The notes under the pieces are model-generated. The model did not search any database. It saw only the letters and a program-made list of their open reading frames with translations, and had not been told where the DNA came from. DNA of 64,000 bases, taken from NCBI RefSeq assembly GCF_000786655.1, contig NZ_JROM01000003.1:1-64000 (forward strand), given 5' to 3'. Shown here piece by piece: positions 44,939 through 54,265 of this stretch (position 1 is its first letter; every line of letters starts with the position of its first letter). The translations under genes and the position numbers were made by a program. The stretch is from Kocuria marina (GTDB taxonomy: Bacteria > Actinomycetota > Actinomycetes > Actinomycetales > Micrococcaceae).

Positions 44939-45157
44939 GGCCCTCATTCTCCCGTACCCGCCCGACACGGACAACGCACCGAGCGCCGTCGTACGCCGAA
45001 CACCGGACCGCTGCGAGCGGGCGCTGCCCTACGGCGCGGCCGCGGCCGGTATCGTGGGAGCATCCGATCGAACGCGCGGCGGCTCGGCGCTGTCCCGCGC
45101 GGTGCCCGGGTGCGCGAACCGCCCGGCACACAGCACAACGACCCGAGGAGTTTGACC

Positions 45158-45673
45158 ATGGAGCTGGACGTCACCATCGAGATCCCGCGGTATTCCCGTG
45201 TGAAGTACGAGATCGACCACGAGACCGGTCGGCTCCGCCTGGACCGCGTGCTCTTCACCTCCATGCAGTACCCCACGCACTACGGCTACTTCGAGAACAC
45301 CCTGGGCGAGGACGGCGACCCGCTGGACGCCATGGTCATCCTGGACGTGGACGTGGTTCCCGGTGTGATCGTGGAGGCCCGGCCCATCGCCGTGTTCAAC
45401 ATGACGGACGAGGCCGGCGGGGACGCCAAGATCCTGTGCGTGTCCACGGACAAGCGCTACGACGAGATCCAGGGTCTCGAGGACGTCAACGAGTTCAAGC
45501 AGAAGGAGATCCAGCACTTCTTCGAGCGCTACAAGGACCTGGAGCCCAACAAGTGGGTCAAGGGCGAGGGCTGGGACGGCAAGGAGGCCGCGGAGCGGCT
45601 CATCGTGGAGGCCCAGCAGCGCTTCGAGCAGTCCCACTACGACAGCGCAGCGGAGGCCGAGCAGGACGACTGA
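45158..45673 (+). CDS. ppa: Inorganic pyrophosphatase
   Basis: 171 residues, family I. The active-site signature EDGDPLDAMVIL is near residue 55, with PTHYGYFENT before it. It splits pyrophosphate made by polymerases and synthetases. A GAGGAG ribosome site sits 8 nt before the ATG. It is transcribed away from dacB and followed by a hairpin. Confidence 0.97.
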   Translation: MELDVTIEIPRYSRVKYEIDHETGRLRLDRVLFTSMQYPTHYGYFENTLGEDGDPLDAMVILDVDVVPGVIVEARPIAVFNMTDEAGGDAKILCVSTDKRYDEIQGLEDVNEFKQKEIQHFFERYKDLEPNKWVKGEGWDGKEAAERLIVEAQQRFEQSHYDSAAEAEQDD

Positions 45674-45693
45674 GTCCGGTCTCCCCCACCCGG

Positions 45694-45731
45694 GGTCCCC
45701 GTGGCCGGTGCGCGCACCGAGCACGGGGACC
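45694..45731 (+). terminator. Terminator after ppa
   Basis: GGTCCCCGTG pairs with CACGGGGACC, with an inner GGTGCG/CGCACC stem. It starts 20 nt past the stop and has no T-run, as is common in this group. Confidence 0.75.
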
Positions 45732-45897
45732 TCACCCGCGCACACCGGCTCGGGGACGGTCACGCCCGGTGACTGCGCATCCCGCGCCCCTCGGAACCGC
45801 GGGCGCTTATGCCTGTCGGCGGGCCGTGGTGGGATTATCCTGCGGGACGCGGCCGCGAGAACCCGGCGGTCCCCTGCGCTTCGGAAAGGTGGTACCC

Positions 45898-46692
45898 GTG
45901 TTCGATCCGCACGCACGTGAACACGGGCACGTCTACGTCTTCCACGGCACCGAGTCCACGCAGGTCCTGGGCCCCGAGCACCTCATGGGTCAGGTGCGCA
46001 CGCTGCTGTCGGCGGCCGGAACCGATCCGGCGCCCGAGCCGTCCCTGCACCCGGACATCGTCCCGCGCCCCTACACCTCGGAATCCCAGCAGGATCCCGG
46101 TGACCCGGCACCCGAACACTGGATGCACGTGCGTAGCACGGTCACGGAAGTCTCCGTGGACCTCGGGGCGGACGCCTTCTGGGACCGGGTGGACAAGGGC
46201 AGCTGGGCCACGTGGCAGGACCGCTGGCCCGATCCCCCGGGGGGACCGTTGTTCCCGCCCAGCGCACCGGACTGGCTCGTGCGCGCCCCGCGATGGGAAC
46301 TCGATCCCCTGGCTCCGGCACTCGGCCCCGCGGCGTCGGGCGGGTGGGTACGCAGTCCCGCGCGGGCGTGGGGTTCCGGGGAGCCCGCGGTTCCCCGCGA
46401 CCCCTCTGACCGGCCCGGTGATCCCGCCCGCCCGGAGCCCGGAGGCACCGGCGTGGGGCTGTTCCAGCTCACGGACCTCGAGTCCTTCTGGGTCTTCGCC
46501 CCCGAGGCGGACGTCGCGGACATCATGGCGCGCTGCGAAGCGCTCGCCACCGACCACCCCGCCTTCACGTGGCTTACCGGGTACTTCGACGTCCGGGACG
46601 TCGCCGGGTCACTGCGGCTGCCGTCCCCGTGCCTGCCCGTCCTGGAAGCGGACCTCGCGAGCGCGGGTTATGCCGTGGACACGTGGTGGTGA
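45898..46692 (+). CDS. Hypothetical protein, function unknown
   Basis: 264 residues with no recognised family. The first ~110 residues and the last ~80 have mixed secondary structure; the middle ~80 (WPDPPGGPLF...SGEPAVPRDPS) is rich in Pro, Gly and Trp. The last third, LTDLESFWVFAPEADVADIMARCEAL, looks folded. There is no signal peptide or membrane segment. GTG at 45898 has a GAAAGG site nine bases upstream. The frame is open far upstream, but that part reads as ppa shadow. It stands alone with no informative neighbours. Confidence 0.65.
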   Translation: MFDPHAREHGHVYVFHGTESTQVLGPEHLMGQVRTLLSAAGTDPAPEPSLHPDIVPRPYTSESQQDPGDPAPEHWMHVRSTVTEVSVDLGADAFWDRVDKGSWATWQDRWPDPPGGPLFPPSAPDWLVRAPRWELDPLAPALGPAASGGWVRSPARAWGSGEPAVPRDPSDRPGDPARPEPGGTGVGLFQLTDLESFWVFAPEADVADIMARCEALATDHPAFTWLTGYFDVRDVAGSLRLPSPCLPVLEADLASAGYAVDTWW

Positions 46693-46812
46693 CGCCGCAG
46701 CCACCCGCTCACGCGAGCGGGCATTGACGTGTTCGACCGCTGACCCGGCCGCCGTTCCCCGACCGGGCATCGCCTCGGACGCCTATAGCGCGGGTACCCA
46801 TTGGCCCACGGC

Positions 46813-47424
46813 TCACTCGCACAGGCGCAACAGCGTCGCGGCCGCCGGACGGGCCTGCCACTCCTCGTTCCACAGGGACCGCACCACGGCCTTGGACACC
46901 GCCTGGGGTGTGATCCCGAGCTGCTGCGCCACGGTCTTCTGCTGACCTCTGGCTCCGGGGACCAACAGGTCCACCACGCGCCACTCGGCCTCACTGCGCT
47001 CGCTCACGATCCGGCCCACGAGCTTGAGCACCGCCTGGGCCTGCTCGGCGGCCGTCGCGTCCGCCGCGCTGACCCGCACGGCCGCCCGCTCGGTGTCACG
47101 GCCCGGTTGCGCGGCGAGGTGACCGTGGCTCATGCCCGGCCCCTCGGCGGTCACGGCCACGCGGCCGTCCTCATGGTCCACGCGCGTGAGGAACACGTCC
47201 CCCACGCCGATGCCCACCGCGTAGCGGTCCTCGCGCACGGCGATCATGGCCGCCGCGACCGCGGCGTGGGCGTCCTCGGTCAGACCGCGCACCTCACCCG
47301 GCGCCGTGGGCTGGAACGGGGCGCGCGCGGGCACGTCACGCAGGCGCCGACACAGCTCGTGGTCCATGGCGGGGTCGGGGCGGGACGCGTCCGCCACACG
47401 CTGGGTCAGGGTCAGGACGAACAC
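46813..47424 (-). CDS. HTH protein, possibly SatD-family
   Basis: 203 residues. The N-terminal ~130 residues look like the SatD type (FVLTLTQRVADA..., then PFQPTAPGEVRGL, YAVGIGVGDV). The C-terminal HTH is EWRVVDLLVPGARGQQKTVAQQLGITPQAVSKAV. It likely binds DNA; no regulated gene can be named. The start at the GTG 47424 is a guess since the frame is open upstream. It follows the HAD gene on the same strand. Confidence 0.6.
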   Translation of the reverse strand: MFVLTLTQRVADASRPDPAMDHELCRRLRDVPARAPFQPTAPGEVRGLTEDAHAAVAAAMIAVREDRYAVGIGVGDVFLTRVDHEDGRVAVTAEGPGMSHGHLAAQPGRDTERAAVRVSAADATAAEQAQAVLKLVGRIVSERSEAEWRVVDLLVPGARGQQKTVAQQLGITPQAVSKAVVRSLWNEEWQARPAAATLLRLCE

Positions 47425-47497
47425 GGTTCCAGTATCGCAGTTCCGCACCCGGCAACCCGGCGACGACGCCGCGTGCTTCCCGAACCGGACGTCCCGC

Positions 47498-48421
47498 TCA
47501 GAGCAGCGTGCGCAGGATGGCCGCGGCGCCGTCGTCGTACACGCTGCCTGTGACCTCCCGGGCGACCTGCTCGACCTCGTCCGGGGCCTGACCCATGGCC
47601 ACGCCGCGCGCGGCCCACTGCAGCATCTCGATGTCGTTGCGCCCGTCCCCCATGGCCACGGTGTGCGCGGGGTCCACGTCCAGCTGCTTGCGGATCTGCT
47701 CCAGGGCGCTGGCCTTGGAGACGCCGTTCGCGGCGACGTCGAGCCACGAGGACCAGCCCACGGAGTACGCGACGCCGTGCAGACCGGCCTGCTCGATGGC
47801 CTGGGCGAAGTCCCCGGGGGCGTCCGTGGCGCTGTAGACCACGAGCCGCACCGCGGGCATCTCGGAGAGCTCCTGGAGGTCCACGCCCACGGCCTCGATC
47901 CCGAAGGACGAGTCCTGGAAGCGTTCGGTCGAGTAGAACTGGCCGTCCACGCCCTCGAGGGCGAACTTGGCGGTGGGCAGCTTGCTGGACAGCGCCCGCA
48001 GCGCATTGGAGGGGTCGAAGCTCACGCGGTCGGTGATCTCATAACGCTGCTCGAGCTGCGGGTCCAAGCGCAGGGTCACGCCCCCGTTGGAGCACACCGC
48101 GAACCCGGAGTGGATGTGGCCCTGGCGGATCACGGGCAGCGTGGCGCCCTTGGATCGGCCCGTGGCGATCACCACGTGGTGGCCTGCGCCCACGACGGCG
48201 CGCAGGGTGTCCTTCACGCCGCGGGACATGTGGCCGTCGTGGTCCACGAGGGTCCCGTCCACGTCCAGCGCCACGAGGTACTGGACGCCCTCTTCCCTGG
48301 TCCAGGAACTCGAACGGGGGGTCTGCAATTCCATGGGCGCGAACGCCGCTGCGGCACTCTGCGCCTTCTCGTCGGTGTGCCGGTCATCGATGCCGGCCTG
48401 GATATCAGTCATGACAGTCAT
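47498..48421 (-). CDS. HAD-superfamily (Cof-type) phosphatase
   Basis: 307 residues. The first motif VALDVDGTLVDHDG lies at ~50-63 with the nucleophile Asp, motif II is near VVIATGRSKGA, and the last VAMGDGRNDIEML is typical of Cof-type HADs. A helical N-terminal lead of ~45 residues precedes it. It would remove phosphate from a sugar phosphate or flavin; the substrate is unknown. The gene lies 78 nt after serS and likely shares its transcript. Confidence 0.88.
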   Translation of the reverse strand: MTVMTDIQAGIDDRHTDEKAQSAAAAFAPMELQTPRSSSWTREEGVQYLVALDVDGTLVDHDGHMSRGVKDTLRAVVGAGHHVVIATGRSKGATLPVIRQGHIHSGFAVCSNGGVTLRLDPQLEQRYEITDRVSFDPSNALRALSSKLPTAKFALEGVDGQFYSTERFQDSSFGIEAVGVDLQELSEMPAVRLVVYSATDAPGDFAQAIEQAGLHGVAYSVGWSSWLDVAANGVSKASALEQIRKQLDVDPAHTVAMGDGRNDIEMLQWAARGVAMGQAPDEVEQVAREVTGSVYDDGAAAILRTLL

Positions 48422-48499
48422 GGTGTCACATCACCATCGGTGCATGTCTTGCGATGGACCGCCCGGTGACGGGAACGTGAAGTTCCCGGGCGATGTGCG

Positions 48500-49804
48500 T
48501 CACCCGACCGGGCGCAGGACCTCCTGGCCGCGCAGGTACGGGCGCAGGATCTCGGGGACGACCACGGAACCGTCCTGCTGCTGGTGGGTCTCGAGGATCG
48601 CCACGAGCCAGCGGGTCGTGGCGAGCGTCCCGTTGAGCGTGGCCACCGCGCGGGTCCCACCCTTCTTGGTCCTGCCCTGGGCATCCGTGGTCTCGGGCAG
48701 GCGTTCCCGGATGTTGAGCCGGCGCGCCTGGTACGTGGTGCAGTTGGAGGTGGACGTCAGCTCGCGGTACTTGCCCTGGGTGGGGATCCACGCCTCGCAG
48801 TCGAACTTGCGGGCCGCGGAGGTCCCGAGGTCCCCGGCCGCGGTGTCGATCACGCGGTAGCTCAGCCCGCACGCCCGCAACATCTGCTCCTCCCACGCGA
48901 GCAACCGCTCGTGCTCGGCGGCGGCGTCCTCGGGGTGGCAGTAGACGAACATCTCGAGTTTGTTGAACTGGTGCACGCGGATGATCCCGCGGGTGTCCTT
49001 GCCCGCGGAACCGGCCTCGCGGCGGTAGCACGAGGACCAGCCGGCGTAGCGCAGCGGCCCGTCGCTGAGGTCCAGGATCTCGTCCGCGTGGTAGCCCGCG
49101 AGCGCGACCTCGGACGTGCCCACGAGGTAGAGGTCGTCCTTGCCCACGCGGTAGATCTCGTCGTCGTGCTCCACGTCGAATCCCGTGCCGTTCATGATGG
49201 CCGGGCGCACCAGGTTGGGCGTGGACATGGGGATGAACCCGTTGTCCAGGGCGAGGTCCTGGGCCGCGAGCAACAGGGCCGTCTCGAGCCGGGCGACGTC
49301 CCGTTTGAGGAAGTAGAAGCGCGAGCCGGAGACCTTGGCCCCGCGTTCCATGTCGATCCCGTCCAGCAACTCCCCCAGCTCCAGGTGGTCGCGGGGCTCG
49401 AAGCCCTCGGCCTCGAAGTCGCGCGGGGTGCCCTCGGTGCGCAGCAGGACGAAGTCGTCCTCGCCGCCGGACGGGATGCCCTCCACGATCACGTTGGGGA
49501 ACTGGGCCACGAGCTCCTGCTGGGTGAGCTGGGCGGCGTCGGCCTCCGCCTGGGCGGACTTCACGTCCGCGGCGAGCTGCTTGACCTGGGCGAGCAACTG
49601 TTGCTTCTCCTCACCCTGGGCCTTGGCCACCTTCTTGCCGAACGCGTTCTGCTCCGCGCGCAGGGACTCGAAGTCGGTGATCGCCCCGCGACGCCGCTCG
49701 TCCGCCTCGAGGATGCGGTCCACGAGTCCCGCGTCCGCCCCCCGGGCGGTCTGGGAAGCACGATAGGTCTCAGGGTCGGCGCGCAGGTCGTTGATGTCGA
49801 TCAC
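48500..49804 (-). CDS. serS: Seryl-tRNA synthetase
   Basis: 434 residues. The N-terminal ~105 residues form the long antiparallel coiled coil that grips the variable arm of tRNA-Ser ([30 protein letters not shown]). The class II core shows motif 2 [30 protein letters not shown] and a motif 3 near the end. GTG at 49804 ([12 protein letters not shown]) is the usual start. Divergent from the lipid kinase gene. Confidence 0.96.
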   Translation of the reverse strand: MIDINDLRADPETYRASQTARGADAGLVDRILEADERRRGAITDFESLRAEQNAFGKKVAKAQGEEKQQLLAQVKQLAADVKSAQAEADAAQLTQQELVAQFPNVIVEGIPSGGEDDFVLLRTEGTPRDFEAEGFEPRDHLELGELLDGIDMERGAKVSGSRFYFLKRDVARLETALLLAAQDLALDNGFIPMSTPNLVRPAIMNGTGFDVEHDDEIYRVGKDDLYLVGTSEVALAGYHADEILDLSDGPLRYAGWSSCYRREAGSAGKDTRGIIRVHQFNKLEMFVYCHPEDAAAEHERLLAWEEQMLRACGLSYRVIDTAAGDLGTSAARKFDCEAWIPTQGKYRELTSTSNCTTYQARRLNIRERLPETTDAQGRTKKGGTRAVATLNGTLATTRWLVAILETHQQQDGSVVVPEILRPYLRGQEVLRPVG

Positions 49805-49930
49805 CCGTCCAGGGTATCCAACGAAACGTGCGGGTGCGCGATCCGACGTCGGGGCGGCGCCCGGCCCGCGCGCCAGTAGACTGGCCACGTCCGACAGCCG
49901 CCTTTCGAACGATCCAGGAAGGGGACTCCC

Positions 49931-50872
49931 GTGCCGCAGTACACAGTGGAACCCCAGCGAGTGGCCGTGGTGATCAACCCCATCAAGGCCCAGGCAGACG
50001 CAGCACGGGACGCGGTGATCATCGCGTGCCGCAAGGGTGGTTGGGCGGATCCCGTCTTCTACGAGACCGAGGAGGACGATCCCGGGTTCTCCATGGCGCG
50101 CCGCGCCGTCGAGGAGGGCGCGGACGTCGTGCTCGCCGCGGGCGGTGACGGCACCATCCGGGCCGTGGGCGAGTCGCTGGCCGGCGGGGACGTCCCGCTG
50201 GGGCTCGTGCCGCTGGGCACCGGCAACCTGCTGGCGCGCAACCTCAAGGCGGACCTCGCGGACCCGCACCACTCCGTGGACGTGGCGCTGTTCGGGTCCC
50301 AGAAGGCCATCGACACCGTGGCCGTGCACCTCGAGACGGACGACGACCGCACCGAGGACCACCGCTTCCTGGTCATGGGCGGCGCGGGTTTCGACGCCCA
50401 GATCATGGCCGACACCAAGGACGACCTCAAGGACCTCGTGGGGTGGGCCGCCTACGGCGAAGCCGGCTTCCGGCACCTGTTCAACCGGCCCCGCTGGGCG
50501 CGCTACAGCATCGACGACGGCCCCTGGGAGTCCAAGCTCGTACGCTCCGTGATGGTGTGCAACTGCGGCGAACTCACCGCCGGGTTGATCCTGGTGCCGG
50601 AGGCCAAGATCGACGACGGCGTGCTGGACCTCGTGGTGATGACCCCGCGCTCGCTCGTGGGCTGGCTGGGCATGGTTGCCAAGGTCGCGTTCCGCCACCG
50701 CCACGAGCTGCCCGTGATCGACTACCGCAGCGGCAAGAAGGTCCGGGTGGAGTTCCACGAACCCATCGAGTACCAGGTGGACGGCGATCCTCTGGGGCGG
50801 ATCAAGGCGTTCGAGACCACCATGCACCACAAGTCCCTGCAGGTCCGCGTGCCACCAACCCAGGCCGACTGA
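49931..50872 (+). CDS. Diacylglycerol/sphingosine-type lipid kinase
   Basis: 313 residues. The DAGK catalytic domain shows VVINPIKAQ at the start, the nucleotide-binding [15 protein letters not shown] near residue 72, and [11 protein letters not shown] near 98. It phosphorylates a lipid alcohol such as diacylglycerol at the membrane. The GTG at 49931 has a GGAAGGG site. It is divergent from serS and ends in a strong terminator. Confidence 0.9.
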   Translation: MPQYTVEPQRVAVVINPIKAQADAARDAVIIACRKGGWADPVFYETEEDDPGFSMARRAVEEGADVVLAAGGDGTIRAVGESLAGGDVPLGLVPLGTGNLLARNLKADLADPHHSVDVALFGSQKAIDTVAVHLETDDDRTEDHRFLVMGGAGFDAQIMADTKDDLKDLVGWAAYGEAGFRHLFNRPRWARYSIDDGPWESKLVRSVMVCNCGELTAGLILVPEAKIDDGVLDLVVMTPRSLVGWLGMVAKVAFRHRHELPVIDYRSGKKVRVEFHEPIEYQVDGDPLGRIKAFETTMHHKSLQVRVPPTQAD

Positions 50873-50880
50873 TCCGCACG

Positions 50881-50922
50881 CGAACGGCCCGGTCCCTCCT
50901 CTCGGAGGGACCGGGCCGTTCG
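50881..50922. terminator. Two-way terminator after the lipid kinase gene
   Basis: GAACGGCCCGGTCCCTCC pairs exactly with GGAGGGACCGGGCCGTTC around a TCTC loop. It lies 8 nt past the stop, between genes that converge. Confidence 0.88.
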
Positions 50923-50995
50923 TTCAGGCGGGCCTCAGGGCCGAGGACGCCGCACGGGCGCCACGCCCCGCACAGGCGCCACGCACCGCGCCGGC

Positions 50996-52390
50996 TCAGA
51001 CCGCGCCTGCGAGTCCGAAGATCGCCGCGGCGATCGCGAAGCCCAGCACACCGATGATGGTCTCGAGCACCGTCCAGGTCTTGAACGTGGTGCGCACGTC
51101 CATCTCCAGGAACCGGCCCACGAGCCAGAACCCGGAGTCGTTGACGTGGGAGAGCACCACGGAACCGGCGGCCACGGCCACGACCATGGCCGCGAGCTGC
51201 ACTACGTTGTAGTCGGCGGCCAGCACCGCCGGGGCGATCAGACCCGCGGCCGTGGTCAGCGCGACCGTGGCGGAACCCTGCGCCACGCGCATGACCGCGG
51301 CGATCAGGAAGCCCGCGATGATCACGGGGATGCCCAGGTCCGCGAGCACGTCCTCGAGGGCGTTGCCGATCCCGGAGGTGCGCAGCACACCGCCGAACAT
51401 GCCGCCGGCGCCGGTGATCAGGATGACCGAGCACACGGGGCCCAGGGCGGACTCGAACGTCTTCTCGATCGCGGAACCGCTGACCCCGCGGGCCTTGCCG
51501 ATGGTCAGCGCCGCGATGATGAGCGTGAGCGTCAGGGCGATGGGCGTCTCACCGATCGCGCGCAGCAGCTCGAACCACAACCGGGACGAGGTCTCCTCGG
51601 AGACCGCTCCGGACTTGGCGAGCGTGCCCAGGCCGGTGTTGAGGAAGATCAGCAGCATGGGCAGCAACAGCATGGCCACCACGGTGCCCACCGCAGGGGG
51701 GTTGCGGACGTCCTCGGCCTGACCCAGGATCGCGGGGACCGGGAGCTTGATCCGGCGCCCCGAGAACTTGCCGAAGAGGTAGGAGGAGACGTACCACGTG
51801 GGGATCGCGCAGATCAGGCCCACCAGGATGATGTAGCCCACGTTCGCCTCGAAGAACGTGGCGGCGGTGACCGGACCCGGGTGGGGCGGCAGGAACACGT
51901 GCATCACGGAGAACGCACCCACGGCGGGCAGCGCGTACGTGAGCACGCTGCCGCCCAGTCGACGCGCGACCGAGAAGACCACGGGCAGCATGACCACCAG
52001 ACCGGCGTCGAAGAAGATGGGGAAGCCGAACAGCAGGGAGGCCACACCCAGTGCGAGCGGTGCGCGCTTCTCCCCGAACGCGCGGATGAGCCGGTCCGCG
52101 AGCACCTGGGCACCGCCCGAGGTCTCGAGCAACCGGCCCAGCATGGCCCCCAGCCCCACGAGCAGCGCCACGCTGGCGAGCGTGTTACCGAAGCCGTAGA
52201 GCAGGACGGGCACCACCTGGGAGGTGGGGATGCCCGTGGCGAACGCCGTGAGCGCCGAGATGATGATCAGCGCGAGGAAGGCGTGCACGCGGAATTTGAT
52301 GATCAGCACCAACAACACCGCGATGGCCGCCGCCGCGATCAGCAGCAACGGCCCGGCTGTCAGTGTCTGACTCCAGCCCTCGATCTCCAT
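50996..52390 (-). CDS. GntP-family gluconate:H+ symporter
   Basis: 464 residues with ~12-14 membrane segments. GntP features are LLIIKFRVHAFLALI at the start, FGFPIFFDAGLVVMLPV and LPPHPGPVTAA after it. It imports gluconate or a related hydroxy acid with protons. The ATG at 52390 is 5 nt after pheA, so it is co-transcribed with it, although no shared pathway is obvious. Confidence 0.88.
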   Translation of the reverse strand: MEIEGWSQTLTAGPLLLIAAAAIAVLLVLIIKFRVHAFLALIIISALTAFATGIPTSQVVPVLLYGFGNTLASVALLVGLGAMLGRLLETSGGAQVLADRLIRAFGEKRAPLALGVASLLFGFPIFFDAGLVVMLPVVFSVARRLGGSVLTYALPAVGAFSVMHVFLPPHPGPVTAATFFEANVGYIILVGLICAIPTWYVSSYLFGKFSGRRIKLPVPAILGQAEDVRNPPAVGTVVAMLLLPMLLIFLNTGLGTLAKSGAVSEETSSRLWFELLRAIGETPIALTLTLIIAALTIGKARGVSGSAIEKTFESALGPVCSVILITGAGGMFGGVLRTSGIGNALEDVLADLGIPVIIAGFLIAAVMRVAQGSATVALTTAAGLIAPAVLAADYNVVQLAAMVVAVAAGSVVLSHVNDSGFWLVGRFLEMDVRTTFKTWTVLETIIGVLGFAIAAAIFGLAGAV

Positions 52391-52395
52391 GGACG

Positions 52396-53397
52396 TCAAT
52401 GTCCTTTCAGGTTGTTGACCCACGAACGGGCCTGGATGAAGGTGGCGTCGGTGTAGTGCTTGGCCACGTGGACCGCGCGCCCGTCGGCGCGGGGGTAGGA
52501 CCCGAGGAATCGGGTGCGGGGGCAGATCCGGCGCACACCCATGAGGGCTTCGGAGACCCGGTCCTCCCGGATGTGGCCGTCGATGTCCACCGAGAAGAAG
52601 TAGTCGCCCAGGTGGGTGCCCGTGGGGCGGGACTCGATGCGGGTCAGGTTGACCCCGCGCGCGGCGAACTGCTCGAGGATCTCCAGCAGGGCCCCGGGAC
52701 GGTCCTCCCACAGGGGGATCACCAGGGACGTCTTGTCCGCCCCGGTGGGCTCGGGCATGGGGGCGTCCGGTCGGGCCACGAGCACGAAACGGGTGACCGC
52801 CTGTTTGTTGTCCCCGATGTCCTCGGCCAGCACGTTCAGCTCGGGGTGGCGCTGCACGACCACGGGGGAACACACGCCGGCGTCGTAGCCCAGGCCCTCG
52901 GTGCTCACCCCGCCCGCGCCGTCCAGCATGTCCATGGCCGAGGCCGCCGTGGAGGACGCGGGGACGTAGCTCACGCCTGGGAGGTTCTGCTCGACCCAGC
53001 CGCGGATCTGCGCCCAGGCGTGACTGTGGGTCGCCACGGCGTGGACGTCGGACAGGCTCACGCCCGGCGGGGCCACGAGGACGAACTGGATGGGCACCAG
53101 GATCTCGCGCAGGATCCGCAGTTCGGCACCGAAGGAGACGTCGTCGAGCGTGGCGGTCACGCCGCCCTCCACCGAGTTCTCGATGGGCACCACGGCGGCG
53201 TCCACACGTTCCTCTCGAACGGCCGCGAGCGCGGCCGGGACGGAGCTCATGGGGGTGCACGCGGCGTCGTCGACCCCCGGGACCTGCCTCAGTGCCGCCT
53301 CGGTGAACGTGCCCTCGGGGCCCAGGAAGGCGTACTCACGAGCGCATGGCCCCGGGTCCACAGGACCCGAGGCCACGCCGGACAGTGCTGCGTTCAC
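52396..53397 (-). CDS. pheA: Prephenate dehydratase
   Basis: 333 residues. The catalytic domain (residues ~20-200) starts YAFLGPEGTFTEAAL and holds PIENSVEGGV and the conserved TRFVL motif. The C-terminal ACT domain (GALLEILEQFAARGVNLTRIESRP) binds phenylalanine for feedback control. It gives phenylpyruvate for phenylalanine synthesis. There is no chorismate-mutase part, as in other actinobacteria. The GTG start overlaps the rhodanese stop by four bases. Confidence 0.95.
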   Translation of the reverse strand: MNAALSGVASGPVDPGPCAREYAFLGPEGTFTEAALRQVPGVDDAACTPMSSVPAALAAVREERVDAAVVPIENSVEGGVTATLDDVSFGAELRILREILVPIQFVLVAPPGVSLSDVHAVATHSHAWAQIRGWVEQNLPGVSYVPASSTAASAMDMLDGAGGVSTEGLGYDAGVCSPVVVQRHPELNVLAEDIGDNKQAVTRFVLVARPDAPMPEPTGADKTSLVIPLWEDRPGALLEILEQFAARGVNLTRIESRPTGTHLGDYFFSVDIDGHIREDRVSEALMGVRRICPRTRFLGSYPRADGRAVHVAKHYTDATFIQARSWVNNLKGH

Positions 53398-53729
53398 AGA
53401 ACGCGCGCCGTTTCCCCGGTCTCGGACACGATGGGCTTGTCCGCGTCCGCCCACGCGCCCATGCCGCCCAACACGTTGACGGGGTCGTACCCGTACTGCG
53501 CGAGGTACGCGGTGGCGCGCAGCGAGCGGCCGCCGGAACGGCAGATCACGTAGACGTCCTGGTCCAGCGGGACCTCGTCCGTGCGCTCCGCGAGCTGCGA
53601 CAGTGGCAGGTGCTGGGCACCGTCGATGTGCCCGGCATCCCACTCGTCCTGTTCGCGCACGTCCAGGATGGGTGCGCCCGCCGGGATCTCGTCCACGGTG
53701 GCGGACGGCAAGTTGTTCACGTTGTCCAT
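53394..53729 (-). CDS. Rhodanese-like sulfurtransferase
   Basis: 111 residues, a single rhodanese domain. The catalytic Cys lies in VICRSGGRS near residue 64, and the N-terminal DVREQDEWDAGHI is the CH2-type motif. It may move sulfane sulfur; the acceptor is unknown. It starts the rhodanese-pheA-gntP run. Confidence 0.92.
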   Translation of the reverse strand: MDNVNNLPSATVDEIPAGAPILDVREQDEWDAGHIDGAQHLPLSQLAERTDEVPLDQDVYVICRSGGRSLRATAYLAQYGYDPVNVLGGMGAWADADKPIVSETGETARVL

Positions 53730-53832
53730 GGCGTCCCTCGTCGTTCGACTGCTCAGTTCACTCGGACCCCCACCATAGCGGCAGGGCGCGGTGTTCGGCG
53801 CCGACGGCGCGGGGTGCCTCGGGCGACGTCGC

Positions 53833-54228
53833 TCAGCGCACGTCGGCGCCGGTCTTGTCGTGCTCGGACGGGTGCGAGCGCCCCAGCTCGGACAGGCCGT
53901 GCTTGGCCACGTGACGCGTGGAGATCTCGTAGCCGATGTTGGTGCCCACGAGGATCACGATGCCCGCGATGAGGCTGTAGTACCAGTGCGGGTTGGTCAT
54001 GCCGAACATGATGTACAGGCTCAGCAGGATCAGGAACGCGAGGCACCCGTAGGTGGTCACGGGAGCGTCGGGCAGCTTGAAGGACACGCCGCGCACCTGA
54101 CCGTGGGCCGCGAGGTTGCGCAGCGAGCGGGGGCACGCGTACAGCGTGGCGTTCACGCCGGAGATAGCGGCGGTCAGCACCACGAGCACGAGCACGCCGC
54201 CGGTCGGTGCCCCGTCCCTGTGGGGCAC
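53833..54228 (-). pseudogene. C-terminal remnant of an APC amino-acid permease
   Basis: 131 codons of which the last ~118 resemble the C-terminus of an amino-acid permease (AnsP/GabP type): TAAISGVNATLYACPRSLRNLAAHGQVRG followed by two membrane segments and a charged tail. An intact permease would have ~450-480 residues, so about three quarters of the gene are missing. The homology begins immediately after a strong inverted repeat (54199-54236), and the next gene starts ~30 nt beyond. The first ~11 codons derive from the repeat, so no functional start exists. I infer a deletion at the repeat. Confidence 0.78.
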
Positions 54229-54236
54229 CGACCGGC
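54199..54236. repeat. 15-bp perfect inverted repeat at the permease/aminotransferase junction
   Basis: GCCGGTCGGTGCCCC (54199-54213) and GGGGCACCGACCGGC (54222-54236) are exact complements with an 8-nt loop. It lies on the boundary between the permease remnant and the aminotransferase, so it may be the breakpoint or the terminator of a lost gene. Confidence 0.8.
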
Positions 54237-54265
54237 GCTTCGTACGCTTTCTCCAGGAAGTTCAC

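Noticed and set aside
50996-53260. 754-codon frame suggesting a fusion of pheA-region DNA to the GntP permease
   Set aside because: The N-terminal part is the antisense-like frame of pheA (Arg/Gly/Pro-rich). A proper ATG with permease homology lies at 52390.
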